Assembly (NCBI GenBank): GCA_008080565.1
Contig: VIKE01000041.1
Span: 1-32,184 of the forward strand
Direction: 5' to 3'
Length of the DNA stretch: 32,184 bases
Source of the DNA: Rhodocyclaceae bacterium
GTDB taxonomy: Bacteria > Pseudomonadota > Gammaproteobacteria > Burkholderiales > Rhodocyclaceae
Shown here: positions 1-7,314 of the stretch, piece by piece
How the letters are laid out: the number at the start of each line of letters is the position of its first letter
How positions within the stretch are numbered: the stretch's first letter is position 1
Notes under the pieces: model-generated
The model's database searches: none
Told to the model about the DNA's origin: nothing
What the model saw: the letters and a program-made list of their open reading frames with translations, nothing else
Position numbers and translations under genes: made by a program

Positions 1-1572
1 GACTTGTCCGACGCCGGCAAAGGCCCGTCCGACGGCTGGTCCTTCACCAACTCCTTCTGTTCCGAGCGTTACGTCGGCGGCATCGAAAAGGGTCGTCCGC
101 CGTATGAAGCCGGTTGCTCCGCCAAGGACACCGACTATCTGCACGTAATCAACTGGAAGAAGGCGGCCGAACTGGTTGCTGCCGGCAAGGCAAAAACCAT
201 CAACGGCCACAAGGTGCTGATGATGGAAACGGCGATCAAGGAAGGCATTCTCTTCCTCGTGCCGGAACCGAAGTCGCCGCACGGCGTCGACGTCACCCCG
301 GACGGCAAGTTCCTGACCGTCGCCGGCAAGCTCGACACCCACGTGTCCGTCTATTCCTTCGAGAAGATCCAGGCCGCGATCAAGGCCGGCAAGTTCGAAT
401 CCAAGGATCCGTACGGCATTCCGGTCATCGGCATGAAGGATGCACTGCACACCCAGGTCCAGCTCGGCCTCGGTCCTTTGCACACCCAGTACGACAGCAA
501 GCCTTGTATTGCCTACACCTCCCTCTACGTCGATTCGCAAGTCGTCAAATGGAATCACTGTGACGGCAAGGTGCTCGACAAGATCTCCGTGCACTACAAC
601 ATCGGTCACCTGATGACCATGGAAGGTGACTCGATGGATCCGAAGGGTCGCTACCTGGTGGCACTGAACAAGCTGTCGATCGATCGCTTCAACCCGGTTG
701 GCCCGCTGCATCCGCAGAACCACCAGCTCATCGACATCAGCAACGACAAGATGCAACTCCTGTACGACATGCCGCTACCGCTGGGCGAGCCGCACTACGT
801 GGTTGCCATCGAAGCTTCGAAGCTGAAGCCGGGCGTCCGCTACAAGGTGGGTACCGACTCCCGCACCGACAAGCCGCATCCGGGCATGGTTCGCGCTGGC
901 GAAGAAGTAACGACCAAGAAGGGCAATAAGATCGAGGTCAAGGGTACGCTGATCCGTTCGCACATCACGCCGGAAACCATCGAGGCTGAAGTGGGCGATG
1001 AAATCACCATCCACCTGACCAACCTCGAACGTGCCCAGGACGAAACCCACGGCTTCACCGTTTCGACCTTCAATGTGCACGCCTCGGTTGAACCGGGCAA
1101 GACGGTCACCGTCAAGTTCAAGGCCGACAAGGAAGGTGTGTATCCGTACTACTGCACCGAGTTCTGCTCCGCACTGCACCTTGAAATGCAGGGTTACCTG
1201 CTGGTCAAGCCGAAGGGCTGGAAGCCGGGCAAGGTTGAAGCCGCCAAGGCCGTCTATACCGAAGCCGACTACAAGGCTACGGTCAAGAAGGTCGCTGACA
1301 CCCAGGTCGTCATTGATTCCGTCGTTGGTTACATCACCAGCGTCAACTTCAAGGACTTCCCGGATGTGGTGAACATGGTCGACGACGCAACCGACCAGCT
1401 CAACAAGATGAAGGAAGCCAAGGCCAAGCACGAAGCAGCCGCCGCCAAGAAGGATTGGGACCAGGCGAACCTGTGGGCTGAGCAGGTCTGGCAATACCAG
1501 GTCAAGGCAGCCGACATCGGTCTGCGCGCCAAGACCTACCTTGAGCAAAACGGTGCCAAGAAGGTCAAGTAA
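1..1572 (+). CDS. nosZ: Nitrous-oxide reductase NosZ, clade II (5' truncated)
   Basis: Periplasmic multicopper enzyme reducing N2O to N2, the last step of denitrification. The frame is open from base 1, so the N-terminus lies outside the window and the signal peptide cannot be seen. About 523 residues remain. CuZ-type histidines sit in the beta-propeller part (DTHVSV, GPLHTQ, HYNIGHL, HPQNHQ, GEPHYV). The C-terminal cupredoxin carries the CuA ligands in CTEFCSALHLEM, with cysteines near fragment residues 385 and 389. After the CuA domain comes a charged helical tail of about 110 residues with no CXXCH, so this is not the heme-fused form known from Wolinella. The clade II assignment comes mainly from the neighbours (two cytochromes c, NosB, NosG, NosH) and the absence of nosR in view. 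Identity is very secure; the clade is a strong inference. Confidence 0.97.
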   Translation, partial: DLSDAGKGPSDGWSFTNSFCSERYVGGIEKGRPPYEAGCSAKDTDYLHVINWKKAAELVAAGKAKTINGHKVLMMETAIKEGILFLVPEPKSPHGVDVTPDGKFLTVAGKLDTHVSVYSFEKIQAAIKAGKFESKDPYGIPVIGMKDALHTQVQLGLGPLHTQYDSKPCIAYTSLYVDSQVVKWNHCDGKVLDKISVHYNIGHLMTMEGDSMDPKGRYLVALNKLSIDRFNPVGPLHPQNHQLIDISNDKMQLLYDMPLPLGEPHYVVAIEASKLKPGVRYKVGTDSRTDKPHPGMVRAGEEVTTKKGNKIEVKGTLIRSHITPETIEAEVGDEITIHLTNLERAQDETHGFTVSTFNVHASVEPGKTVTVKFKADKEGVYPYYCTEFCSALHLEMQGYLLVKPKGWKPGKVEAAKAVYTEADYKATVKKVADTQVVIDSVVGYITSVNFKDFPDVVNMVDDATDQLNKMKEAKAKHEAAAAKKDWDQANLWAEQVWQYQVKAADIGLRAKTYLEQNGAKKVK

Positions 1573-1604
1573 GAAACAAACTTGATCTGACTTAAGGCAA
1601 TTAG

Positions 1605-1631
1605 CGGGGAACAGAGGGAATCTGTTCCCCG
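1605..1631 (+). terminator. Hairpin between nosZ and nosC1
   Basis: An 11-bp perfect stem (CGGGGAACAGA pairing with TCTGTTCCCCG) closes a 5-base loop. The downstream arm is followed by GTTTCACATT, not a clean U-run, so this looks more like an attenuator or a 3' stabiliser of nosZ mRNA than a full terminator. The nosC1 Shine-Dalgarno starts only 11 bases after it. Confidence 0.7.
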
Positions 1632-1655
1632 TTTCACATTCAGGAGGGAATAACC

Positions 1656-1964
1656 ATGAAATTTGTAATGACTTTGATTGCTGCGGCAATCGTCGCCACA
1701 CCAGCCTTCGCTGCACTTGATGGCGCCAAGCTCTTTGCCGAAAAGACCTGCAACGCCTGCCACGGCGCCAAAGCCGACAAGCCGTTGATGCCGAACTATC
1801 CGAAGCTGGCTGGGCAGAACGCCGCCTACGCCGAGCAGCAAATGAAGGACATCAAGAGCGGCGCCCGCAACAACGGACAAACTGCTGCCATGAAGGGGGT
1901 CATGCACTTGGTCAATGATGAGGAAATCAAGGCTATCGCCGAGTACCTTGCCAAGCTGAAATAA
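1656..1964 (+). CDS. Small periplasmic cytochrome c of the nos cluster (NosC1-like)
   Basis: Monoheme class I cytochrome c, 102 residues, with a Sec signal peptide cleaved after about residue 19 (ATPAFA). The heme motif CNACH is at residues 32-36 and the axial Met is probably in the C-terminal half. It resembles the c553/c5-type cytochromes encoded next to clade II nosZ, which are thought to deliver electrons to the CuA site. A strong Shine-Dalgarno AGGAGG (1642-1647) fixes the ATG. It lies downstream of nosZ behind a hairpin and in the same direction, so it is probably co-transcribed at a lower or different level. The electron-donor role is inferred from context. Confidence 0.85.
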   Translation: MKFVMTLIAAAIVATPAFAALDGAKLFAEKTCNACHGAKADKPLMPNYPKLAGQNAAYAEQQMKDIKSGARNNGQTAAMKGVMHLVNDEEIKAIAEYLAKLK

Positions 1965-1971
1965 CGTGGAA

Positions 1972-1991
1972 AAGCCCGGCTTTCCGGGCTT
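1972..1991 (+). terminator. Hairpin between the two cytochrome genes
   Basis: An 8-bp perfect stem (AAGCCCGG/CCGGGCTT) with loop CTTT starts 7 bases after the nosC1 stop. No U-run follows, so it may be an mRNA-stabilising or partially terminating hairpin. Confidence 0.55.
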
Positions 1992-2077
1992 ATGACCCAC
2001 ATCAAGGAACGCTGATATAGGCAGATCGACAATGCCTGCAACGCTCCGAACAACCTGCCATAAAAGGACACCAAAAC

Positions 2078-2806
2078 ATGAAATCATCACTTTTGCTGAT
2101 CTGCCTGCTCAGCGCAGGCGTCGCTTTCGCCGGTCCGCCAGCCCCGCACAAAGGCGGTATCGAGTCCAAGGATTACAAATGGAATGCCCAGGAAGGCGAA
2201 AAGATTGAAGCCCTGAAACTCAAGGGCGACAAAAAACGGGGCGAGGAGGCCTACGAGGTCTGCGGCGCATGCCACCTGCCCTCCGGCGCCGGTCGCCCGG
2301 ACGGCACCTTCCCGCAACTGGCCGGTCAGCATACAACCGTCCTGATCAAGCAGATGGCCGATATTCGCGCCGGCCTGCGCGACAACCCGACGATGTACCC
2401 GTTCGCCGCAACCTTGACCGACCCACAGGAACTGGCTGACGTTTCGGCCTATATCGAAGGCCTCTGCATCCCGATTGAGCACGGGAAGTACGAAGGGGTC
2501 GACGCCGCCATGCAGGTCGCCAAGGGCAAGGAACTGTATGAAAAGCAGTGCCTGGAATGCCATGGCAAGAACGGAGAAGGCGTCAAGGACAAGTTCTACC
2601 CAGTGATCGCCGGCCAGCACTACAAGTACCTGCTGCGCCAGATGACCGAGATTCGCGACGGCCATCGCCGCAATGCCAACCCGGACATGGTCAAGGTCAT
2701 CAAGCCCTACACCAATGACCAACTGGTGGCGATTTCGGCCTATCAGTCCAGCCTGGTGATGCCGGGCAACATGTGCAAGCCGAAAGCCGGCGGCAAGAAG
2801 AAGTAA
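2078..2806 (+). CDS. Diheme cytochrome c of the nos cluster (NosC2-like)
   Basis: A 242-residue exported protein with signal peptide MKSSLLLICLLSAGVAFA and two cytochrome c domains in tandem. Heme motifs are CGACH (residues 62-66) and CLECH (158-162). Each is followed by the PQLAGQH / PVIAGQHYKYLLRQM pattern of the c4/c553 family. It probably works with the upstream monoheme cytochrome and NosG/NosH in carrying electrons from quinol to periplasmic NosZ. AAGGACA upstream serves as ribosome binding site. The C-terminus is Lys-rich (GGKKK). Family call is secure; the exact partner is inferred. Confidence 0.85.
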   Translation: MKSSLLLICLLSAGVAFAGPPAPHKGGIESKDYKWNAQEGEKIEALKLKGDKKRGEEAYEVCGACHLPSGAGRPDGTFPQLAGQHTTVLIKQMADIRAGLRDNPTMYPFAATLTDPQELADVSAYIEGLCIPIEHGKYEGVDAAMQVAKGKELYEKQCLECHGKNGEGVKDKFYPVIAGQHYKYLLRQMTEIRDGHRRNANPDMVKVIKPYTNDQLVAISAYQSSLVMPGNMCKPKAGGKKK

Positions 2807-2826
2807 CACAGTTCTGCTGTAGTACC

Positions 2827-2849
2827 GCTGCCCGTCATCGGCGGGCAGC
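2827..2849 (+). terminator. Hairpin between nosC2 and nosB
   Basis: An 8-bp perfect stem (GCTGCCCG/CGGGCAGC) with a 7-base loop is followed by a C-rich stretch, not a U-run. It is the third hairpin in a row between adjacent genes of this operon. Confidence 0.55.
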
Positions 2850-2896
2850 CCCCCACCCGACCCCAAGCCGGGCGCAACACGATAGAGAACAGCACA

Positions 2897-3871
2897 ATGG
2901 AAAAACAAAACAAGATTGTTGGTGGCCTGACCCTGATTTCCCTGATCTGCCTGGTTGCCGCCTACTTTGCGCCAATCTGGTGGGTTTCCCTGACCGCCCC
3001 GAATTACCCGCCCGATGCCTTTCCTGACGGCATTCGCATCCATTTTCATTTCGACGGTGTCTACAACGGTTGCAAGGCGGCCGGAAAAGGCACCCGCATG
3101 GCTGGCGAAATCATCCAGAAAGACCTCTCACACGACGATGAACGCTACAACCCGGTGACCGATGCCGCGAAAAATGTCGACAAGGGTGCCGAAGGCCTCG
3201 ATTGTGTCCATGAAATGAACACCATCAACCACTACGTGGGCATGTTCCCGATCGCCACCGGCGCGCCGGTTGAAAAGCCGCTCGCCAAGTTCTTTTTCGG
3301 CTTCTTTGCCGTGATGATGCTGGCTTTCACGGTCAACCGGAAAAAACCACGAATTTTGATATTGAGCGCCGGCTTCGCCGCCGTCGCCGCCTGGATGCTG
3401 GTCGACCAGTTCATGCTCGGCCACCTCGAAAGCCATGTCCAGGCCTACATGCAGGAATCCGGCACCTTCTTCAAGGACATGGACCGCATCAACGTCTGGG
3501 GTGACAACGTCCGCAACATATCGAAGATCGTCATCTTCGGCCTCATCGCGGTGATGGCCGTGGTGATTGCCGGCACCGCCAAGATCAAACCGTTCCAGTT
3601 GTTGTTGGCCCTGGTCCCGGCCCTGCTCCCGCTCTTCTTTGTCATCACCTACGCGGGCTGGTTGTGGTTCTTCGGCCACAACATGCACCCGTGGGGCGCC
3701 TTCACGGTCAAGCCCTTCATGCCTACCGTTTTTGGCGAAGGCAAGGTCGCCCAGTTCTCGACCTTCTCCTATCCGTACTGGGGCTATGGCCTGCTCGTCG
3801 CCATTTTCATCTGCATGATGCTGGCCCTTCTCATCCGGCGCAAACAGTTGCGCGAAGGAACGGCCGAGTAA
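2897..3871 (+). CDS. nosB: NosB-like polytopic membrane protein
   Basis: A 324-residue inner-membrane protein. About six hydrophobic helices are visible: residues ~10-32 (GLTLISLICLVAAYFAPIWW), ~133-150, ~152-172, ~208-228, ~232-257 and ~292-316, ending in a positive tail. A soluble segment of about 100 residues with two cysteines lies between helices 1 and 2, probably periplasmic. A membrane protein of this size between nosZ and nosD is the hallmark nosB of clade II clusters; its biochemical role is not established. The region near 3326-3357 contains a copy of the dispersed repeat read in the opposite direction, coding for FTVNRKKPRI in the loop between helices 2 and 3. The name is based on position and topology. 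Confidence 0.75.
   Translation: MEKQNKIVGGLTLISLICLVAAYFAPIWWVSLTAPNYPPDAFPDGIRIHFHFDGVYNGCKAAGKGTRMAGEIIQKDLSHDDERYNPVTDAAKNVDKGAEGLDCVHEMNTINHYVGMFPIATGAPVEKPLAKFFFGFFAVMMLAFTVNRKKPRILILSAGFAAVAAWMLVDQFMLGHLESHVQAYMQESGTFFKDMDRINVWGDNVRNISKIVIFGLIAVMAVVIAGTAKIKPFQLLLALVPALLPLFFVITYAGWLWFFGHNMHPWGAFTVKPFMPTVFGEGKVAQFSTFSYPYWGYGLLVAIFICMMLALLIRRKQLREGTAE
3326..3357 (-). repeat. Dispersed repeat copy 1 (inside nosB, minus strand)
   Basis: On the minus strand this reads GGTTTTTTCCGGTTGACCGT followed by GAAA, matching the shared core. The left TTGGCC part is degenerate (AATTCGTGG). It lies inside the nosB coding sequence. Confidence 0.8.
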
Positions 3872-3876
3872 TCGAC

Positions 3877-5285
3877 GTGATCCGCCTGCCCCAACTGGCC
3901 CGGCTCGGCCTGGCCACCACGCTCCTGCTGGTCCTGACCACCGGCAACACAGAGCCGCAAGGCGATGTGCCGGCCGGCATGGGCGCCCGCGCCAATGTCG
4001 ACCGGCCGAAGCCGACCTTCATGTTGCATGAGCGCGACAAGCGCGTGCATGGTCTCAAGCCCTTCCAGGATCTAATCGACAAGGCGCCCGCCGGCTCGCT
4101 GCTCAAACCGCCACCTGGCAGCTACTCGGGCCCGGTGACCATCAACAAGCCGCTGACCATCGACGGCGGCGGCCAGGTCACCATCGACTCCGGCGACCGT
4201 GGCACAGTCATGGTGCTCGACGCCAGCGATTCGACGATCCGCGGCATCCACCTGACCGGCTCCGGTGATTCGCACGATACCGACGACTCCTGCCTCGATG
4301 TTCGCGGCAACCACAACACCATCGAAAACCTCGAACTCGACAACTGCCTGTTCGGCCTCGACCTCAAGCAATCGAACAACAACACCATCCGCGGCAACAG
4401 CATCCGCTCCAAGGACCGCGAACTCGGCGTCCGCGGCGACGGCCTGCGCCTGTGGTACAGCAACGACAACCTGATCGAGAAGAACCAGATCATCGACTCG
4501 CGCGACATGGTCGCCTGGTACTCGCACAAGAACGTTTTCCGCGACAACATCGGCAAGCGCAGCCGCTACTCGATCCACTTCATGTTCGCCAACGACAACG
4601 TCGTCGAACGCAACGAGTTCTACGACAACGCAGTCGGCGTCTATTTCATGTACACCGAAGGCGGCCTCGTGCGCGACAACATCATTTCGCACGCCACCGG
4701 CGCCACCGGCATGGGCATCGGTTTCAAGGAAGCCTCGGGGACGATCATCGAGAACAACGAGATCATCTACTGCGGCGTCGGCATCGGCTCCGACCTATCG
4801 AGAACAACGAGATCATCTACTGCGGCGTCGGCATCGGCTCCGACCTCTCGCCCTTCCAGCCCGACAGCACCATCGAAATCCGCGGCAACCGCTTCGCCTA
4901 CAACGGCACCGGCATCATGTTCAACAGCGAAACCGGCGGCAACAACATGATCGACAACACCTTCGAAGGCAACCTGACCCAGGTCGCCTACGGCGGCCAT
5001 GGCGACAACAACAACAGCCCGAAGAACGTGTGGCGCGGCAACTACTGGGACGACTACCAGGGCTTCGACCGCAATGCCGACGGCGTCGGCGACAAGACCC
5101 ACGAGCTCTACGCCTACGCCGACCAGATCTGGATGGAACTACCCATCGCCCGCTTTTTCCGAAGCTCGCCGGTCATGGAACTGCTCGATTTTCTCGAGCG
5201 CCTGGCCCCCTTCTCGACACCGGACCTGATCCTGCGCGACGAAAAGCCGCGCTTCGTCAAACCTGAAAGAACGGCACGATCATGA
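3877..5285 (+). pseudogene. nosD: NosD copper-site maturation protein, frameshifted by a 50-bp tandem duplication
   Basis: NosD is a periplasmic right-handed beta-helix (CASH/NosD domain) protein that works with the NosFY transporter in CuZ assembly. GTG at 3877, six bases after the nosB stop codon, gives a signal peptide (ARLGLATTLLLVLTT) followed by the helix repeats. NNTIRGNSI, NLIEKNQI, NVVERNEF and IIENNEI are rungs of the helix. Bases 4747-4796 and 4797-4846 are identical, and 50 is not a multiple of 3. The frame therefore shifts and stops at 4950 after about 357 residues. Removing one copy gives a continuous protein of about 452 residues, ending at 5285 and overlapping nosG by ATGA. 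Either the gene is newly inactivated or the duplication is an assembly error. Confidence 0.9.
4747..4846. repeat. Perfect 50-bp tandem duplication within nosD
   Basis: Two adjacent units, 4747-4796 and 4797-4846, each starting ATCGAGAACAACGAG and ending GGCTCCGACCT, match at all 50 positions. The next four bases differ only at the first (ATCG versus CTCG), where the duplication ends. The unit encodes one beta-helix rung. Confidence 0.97.
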
Positions 5286-6181
5286 GCGAGATCGACGACG
5301 AAGTCGGTAGCGACAACAGCGCCAGCGACAGCAACTCGCCCCGCCAGCCGGCCGGCAACGGCAAACCGGCCGTCTCCATCGCCAAGCGGCAGACCAACCG
5401 GCGGCGCGTGCTGCGCACCATCCTGCTCACCGGCGGCGTGCTCGGCGCTGCCATGTCGGGCTTTCTGCCTCTCGTCTATGCGCAGAAAAAACGCCTGCGC
5501 CCGCCCGGCGCGCTCGATGAAAAAGACTTTCTCGGCAGCTGCATCAAGTGCGGCCAGTGCGTCCAGGTTTGTCCGGTATCGGCCATCAAGCTGGCCGACC
5601 TGGTCGACGGCATGGGCGTCGGCACGCCTTACATCGACCCACGCGCCCAGGCCTGCGATTTCTCGTGCGACGCTGTGCAGTGCATCCTGGCCTGCCCGAC
5701 CGGCTCGCTGACTTACCACAAGCCCGACTTCCTGCCGGTTCGCCCCGGCGCCGCGCTGGCCGCCAAGCCGATCCTGATCGCCAAGGAAAAAGACCCCGAA
5801 CCGACGCTCAACATGCACGAACGCATCGGCGTCGCCCGCCTGAGCCGTCCGGAAGCCTGCCTGGCCGTCCAGGGCAAGGGTTTCAAGGGCCAGACACGCG
5901 GCCCCGACTTCAAGGGCCAGCTCCGCTACATGACGGTCGACCGCTGGAAACCGGTCAAGGTCAGCAGCCATCCCTACGATGTCGCCGAATGCGACCTGTG
6001 CGTCCGCGAATGCCCGGTCAAGGGTGCTATTTCCATCGAAACGGTGTTCGCGCCGGACGGCAGCCAACGCAAGTCGCCGGTCGTCCATGAACCCTGCGTC
6101 GGCTGCGGCGTCTGCGAAATGGTCTGCCCGGTCGAACCCACTGCCATCACCATCGAAGCCGGCGAGGTCTGGAAAATATGA
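5282..6181 (+). CDS. nosG: NosG, NapG-like 4Fe-4S ferredoxin-type protein
   Basis: A 299-residue periplasmic iron-sulfur protein of the NapG/MauM family. A twin-arginine-type N-terminus (TNRRRVLRTILLTGG, about residues 38-52) is followed by a hydrophobic stretch, implying Tat export in folded form. Four cysteine clusters are visible: CIKCGQCVQVCP, CDFSCDAVQCILACP, CDLCVRECP and CVGCGVCEMVCP. With NosH it is thought to form a (mena)quinol dehydrogenase feeding NosZ in clade II organisms. The start overlaps the end of nosD (ATGA) and the stop overlaps nosH (ATGA), so translation is probably coupled. The N-terminus carries an unusual Asp/Ser-rich extension (about residues 3-20) ahead of the twin arginines. 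Confidence 0.9.
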   Translation: MSEIDDEVGSDNSASDSNSPRQPAGNGKPAVSIAKRQTNRRRVLRTILLTGGVLGAAMSGFLPLVYAQKKRLRPPGALDEKDFLGSCIKCGQCVQVCPVSAIKLADLVDGMGVGTPYIDPRAQACDFSCDAVQCILACPTGSLTYHKPDFLPVRPGAALAAKPILIAKEKDPEPTLNMHERIGVARLSRPEACLAVQGKGFKGQTRGPDFKGQLRYMTVDRWKPVKVSSHPYDVAECDLCVRECPVKGAISIETVFAPDGSQRKSPVVHEPCVGCGVCEMVCPVEPTAITIEAGEVWKI

Positions 6182-7155
6182 GCGCCCTCCTCAAACGGCG
6201 GTTTGTCGATCAGATCAAGGTCCTGTTCGGCGCCGAACCGACCAAGCCGAAGGAAATCAGCCCGGCCGCCCAGCAGATTCACTTCTACAAGAAGGGCAAC
6301 CGCGACCTCATCGCCGAAAAACTGCACGCCCGCGCCCATGCCACGCCGAGCCACAAGTGGCGCAACCGGCGCTGGGCAACGCTGATCTTTGCCAACCTGC
6401 TGTTCACGTTGTCCTTCGGCCTCGACATCCAGATTCTCGAAGGCGCCCTGACCGCCTCGCGCTTTGTCGGTTTTCACCTGATCGACCTCAACTCGGCGTT
6501 GCAGGTCATGCTCGCCCACAAGCACATCATCAACAACCTGCTGATCGGCACCGGCACGGTGCTCATCCTCTGGGTGCTGCTCGGCGGCCGCACCTTCTGT
6601 TCGTGGGTTTGCCCCTATCACCTGCTGGCCGAATGGGCCGAGAAAATCCATCTCTTCCTGGTCAGCAAAAAGCTGGTCACCGACCAGAACATGGACCGTC
6701 GCCTGCGCACCGTTTTCTGGATCATCTTCGCCCTGCTCGCCCTGGCCACCGGCTACACGGTCTTCGAAGCCATCTCGCCGACCGGCATACTGTCCCGCGC
6801 CCTGATCTACGGCCCGGGCCTCGCCCTGCTCTGGGTGCTCGCCCTGCTCTTTTTCGAAGTCTTCTTCTCGCGCCGCGCCTGGTGCCGCTACGCCTGCCCG
6901 ATAGGGCTGACCTACGGCGTGGTCGGCATCGTCTCGCCGGTCCGCATCATCTACAAGCTCGACGGCTGCTTCCACGAAGGCGATTGCCGCAAGGTCTGCC
7001 TCGTGCCGCACGTGCTGGAGACGGTGATCAAGGGCCGCGCTGTCGAGAAGGAAGTGCCCATCGGCCCCGACTGCACGCGCTGCGGATTGTGCGTCGATGT
7101 CTGCCCGACCGGCTCGCTGTCGTTCGAGGTCAAGGGCCTGTCCAAACTGGCTTGA
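6178..7155 (+). CDS. nosH: NosH, NapH-like membrane quinol oxidase subunit
   Basis: A 325-residue polytopic protein with four transmembrane helices (about residues 64-85, 110-132, 179-200, 206-228). It has the NapH-type cysteine motifs CSWVCP and CRYACP on the membrane surface. C-terminal iron-sulfur motifs include CTRCGLCVDVCP and a further Cys-rich segment with FHEGDCRKVC. The protein is expected to oxidise menaquinol or ubiquinol and pass electrons to NosG. It overlaps nosG by four bases. The stop codon TGA is the first triplet of a dispersed-repeat copy. This ends the first block of nos genes; nosF lies 5.7 kb further on. Confidence 0.9.
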   Translation: MSALLKRRFVDQIKVLFGAEPTKPKEISPAAQQIHFYKKGNRDLIAEKLHARAHATPSHKWRNRRWATLIFANLLFTLSFGLDIQILEGALTASRFVGFHLIDLNSALQVMLAHKHIINNLLIGTGTVLILWVLLGGRTFCSWVCPYHLLAEWAEKIHLFLVSKKLVTDQNMDRRLRTVFWIIFALLALATGYTVFEAISPTGILSRALIYGPGLALLWVLALLFFEVFFSRRAWCRYACPIGLTYGVVGIVSPVRIIYKLDGCFHEGDCRKVCLVPHVLETVIKGRAVEKEVPIGPDCTRCGLCVDVCPTGSLSFEVKGLSKLA

Positions 7156-7186
7156 ATTTTGGCCGTTTTTTCCGGTTGACCGTAGC
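7153..7186 (+). repeat. Dispersed repeat copy 2 (at the nosH stop codon)
   Basis: Starts with the nosH stop TGA, continues ATTTTGGCCGTTTTTT and then CCGGTTGACCGTAGCA. It is almost identical for more than 30 bases to the copy at 10951. Confidence 0.9.
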
Positions 7187-7314
7187 ATTGAACATTTCGG
7201 CTCAGCCAGAAAAATCAGGGTAGCATTGCCTTGCGTCCCCATCAAAAGGGATGCCAAAAGTGATAAAGTTTAGAAAAGTATCTGAACTCACTTTCACCAA
7301 CCGAAGGCCTATCC
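7156..7314. other. Spacer between nosH and the hybrid kinase
   Basis: A 159-bp gap. The first 30 bases are the dispersed repeat. The rest is more AT-rich than its surroundings (GATAAAGTTTAG near 7260). I see no convincing terminator, FNR-type palindrome or consensus promoter, though the kinase probably has its own promoter here. Confidence 0.4.

Noticed and set aside
775..1716. 313-residue minus-strand open frame opposite nosZ
   Set aside because: It is a shadow of nosZ with no recognisable domain and no start context.
7187..7314. FNR/DNR-type site upstream of the hybrid kinase
   Set aside because: Scanned for TTGAT-N4-ATCAA; only isolated half-sites (TTGAA, ATCAA) occur and no symmetric pair exists.
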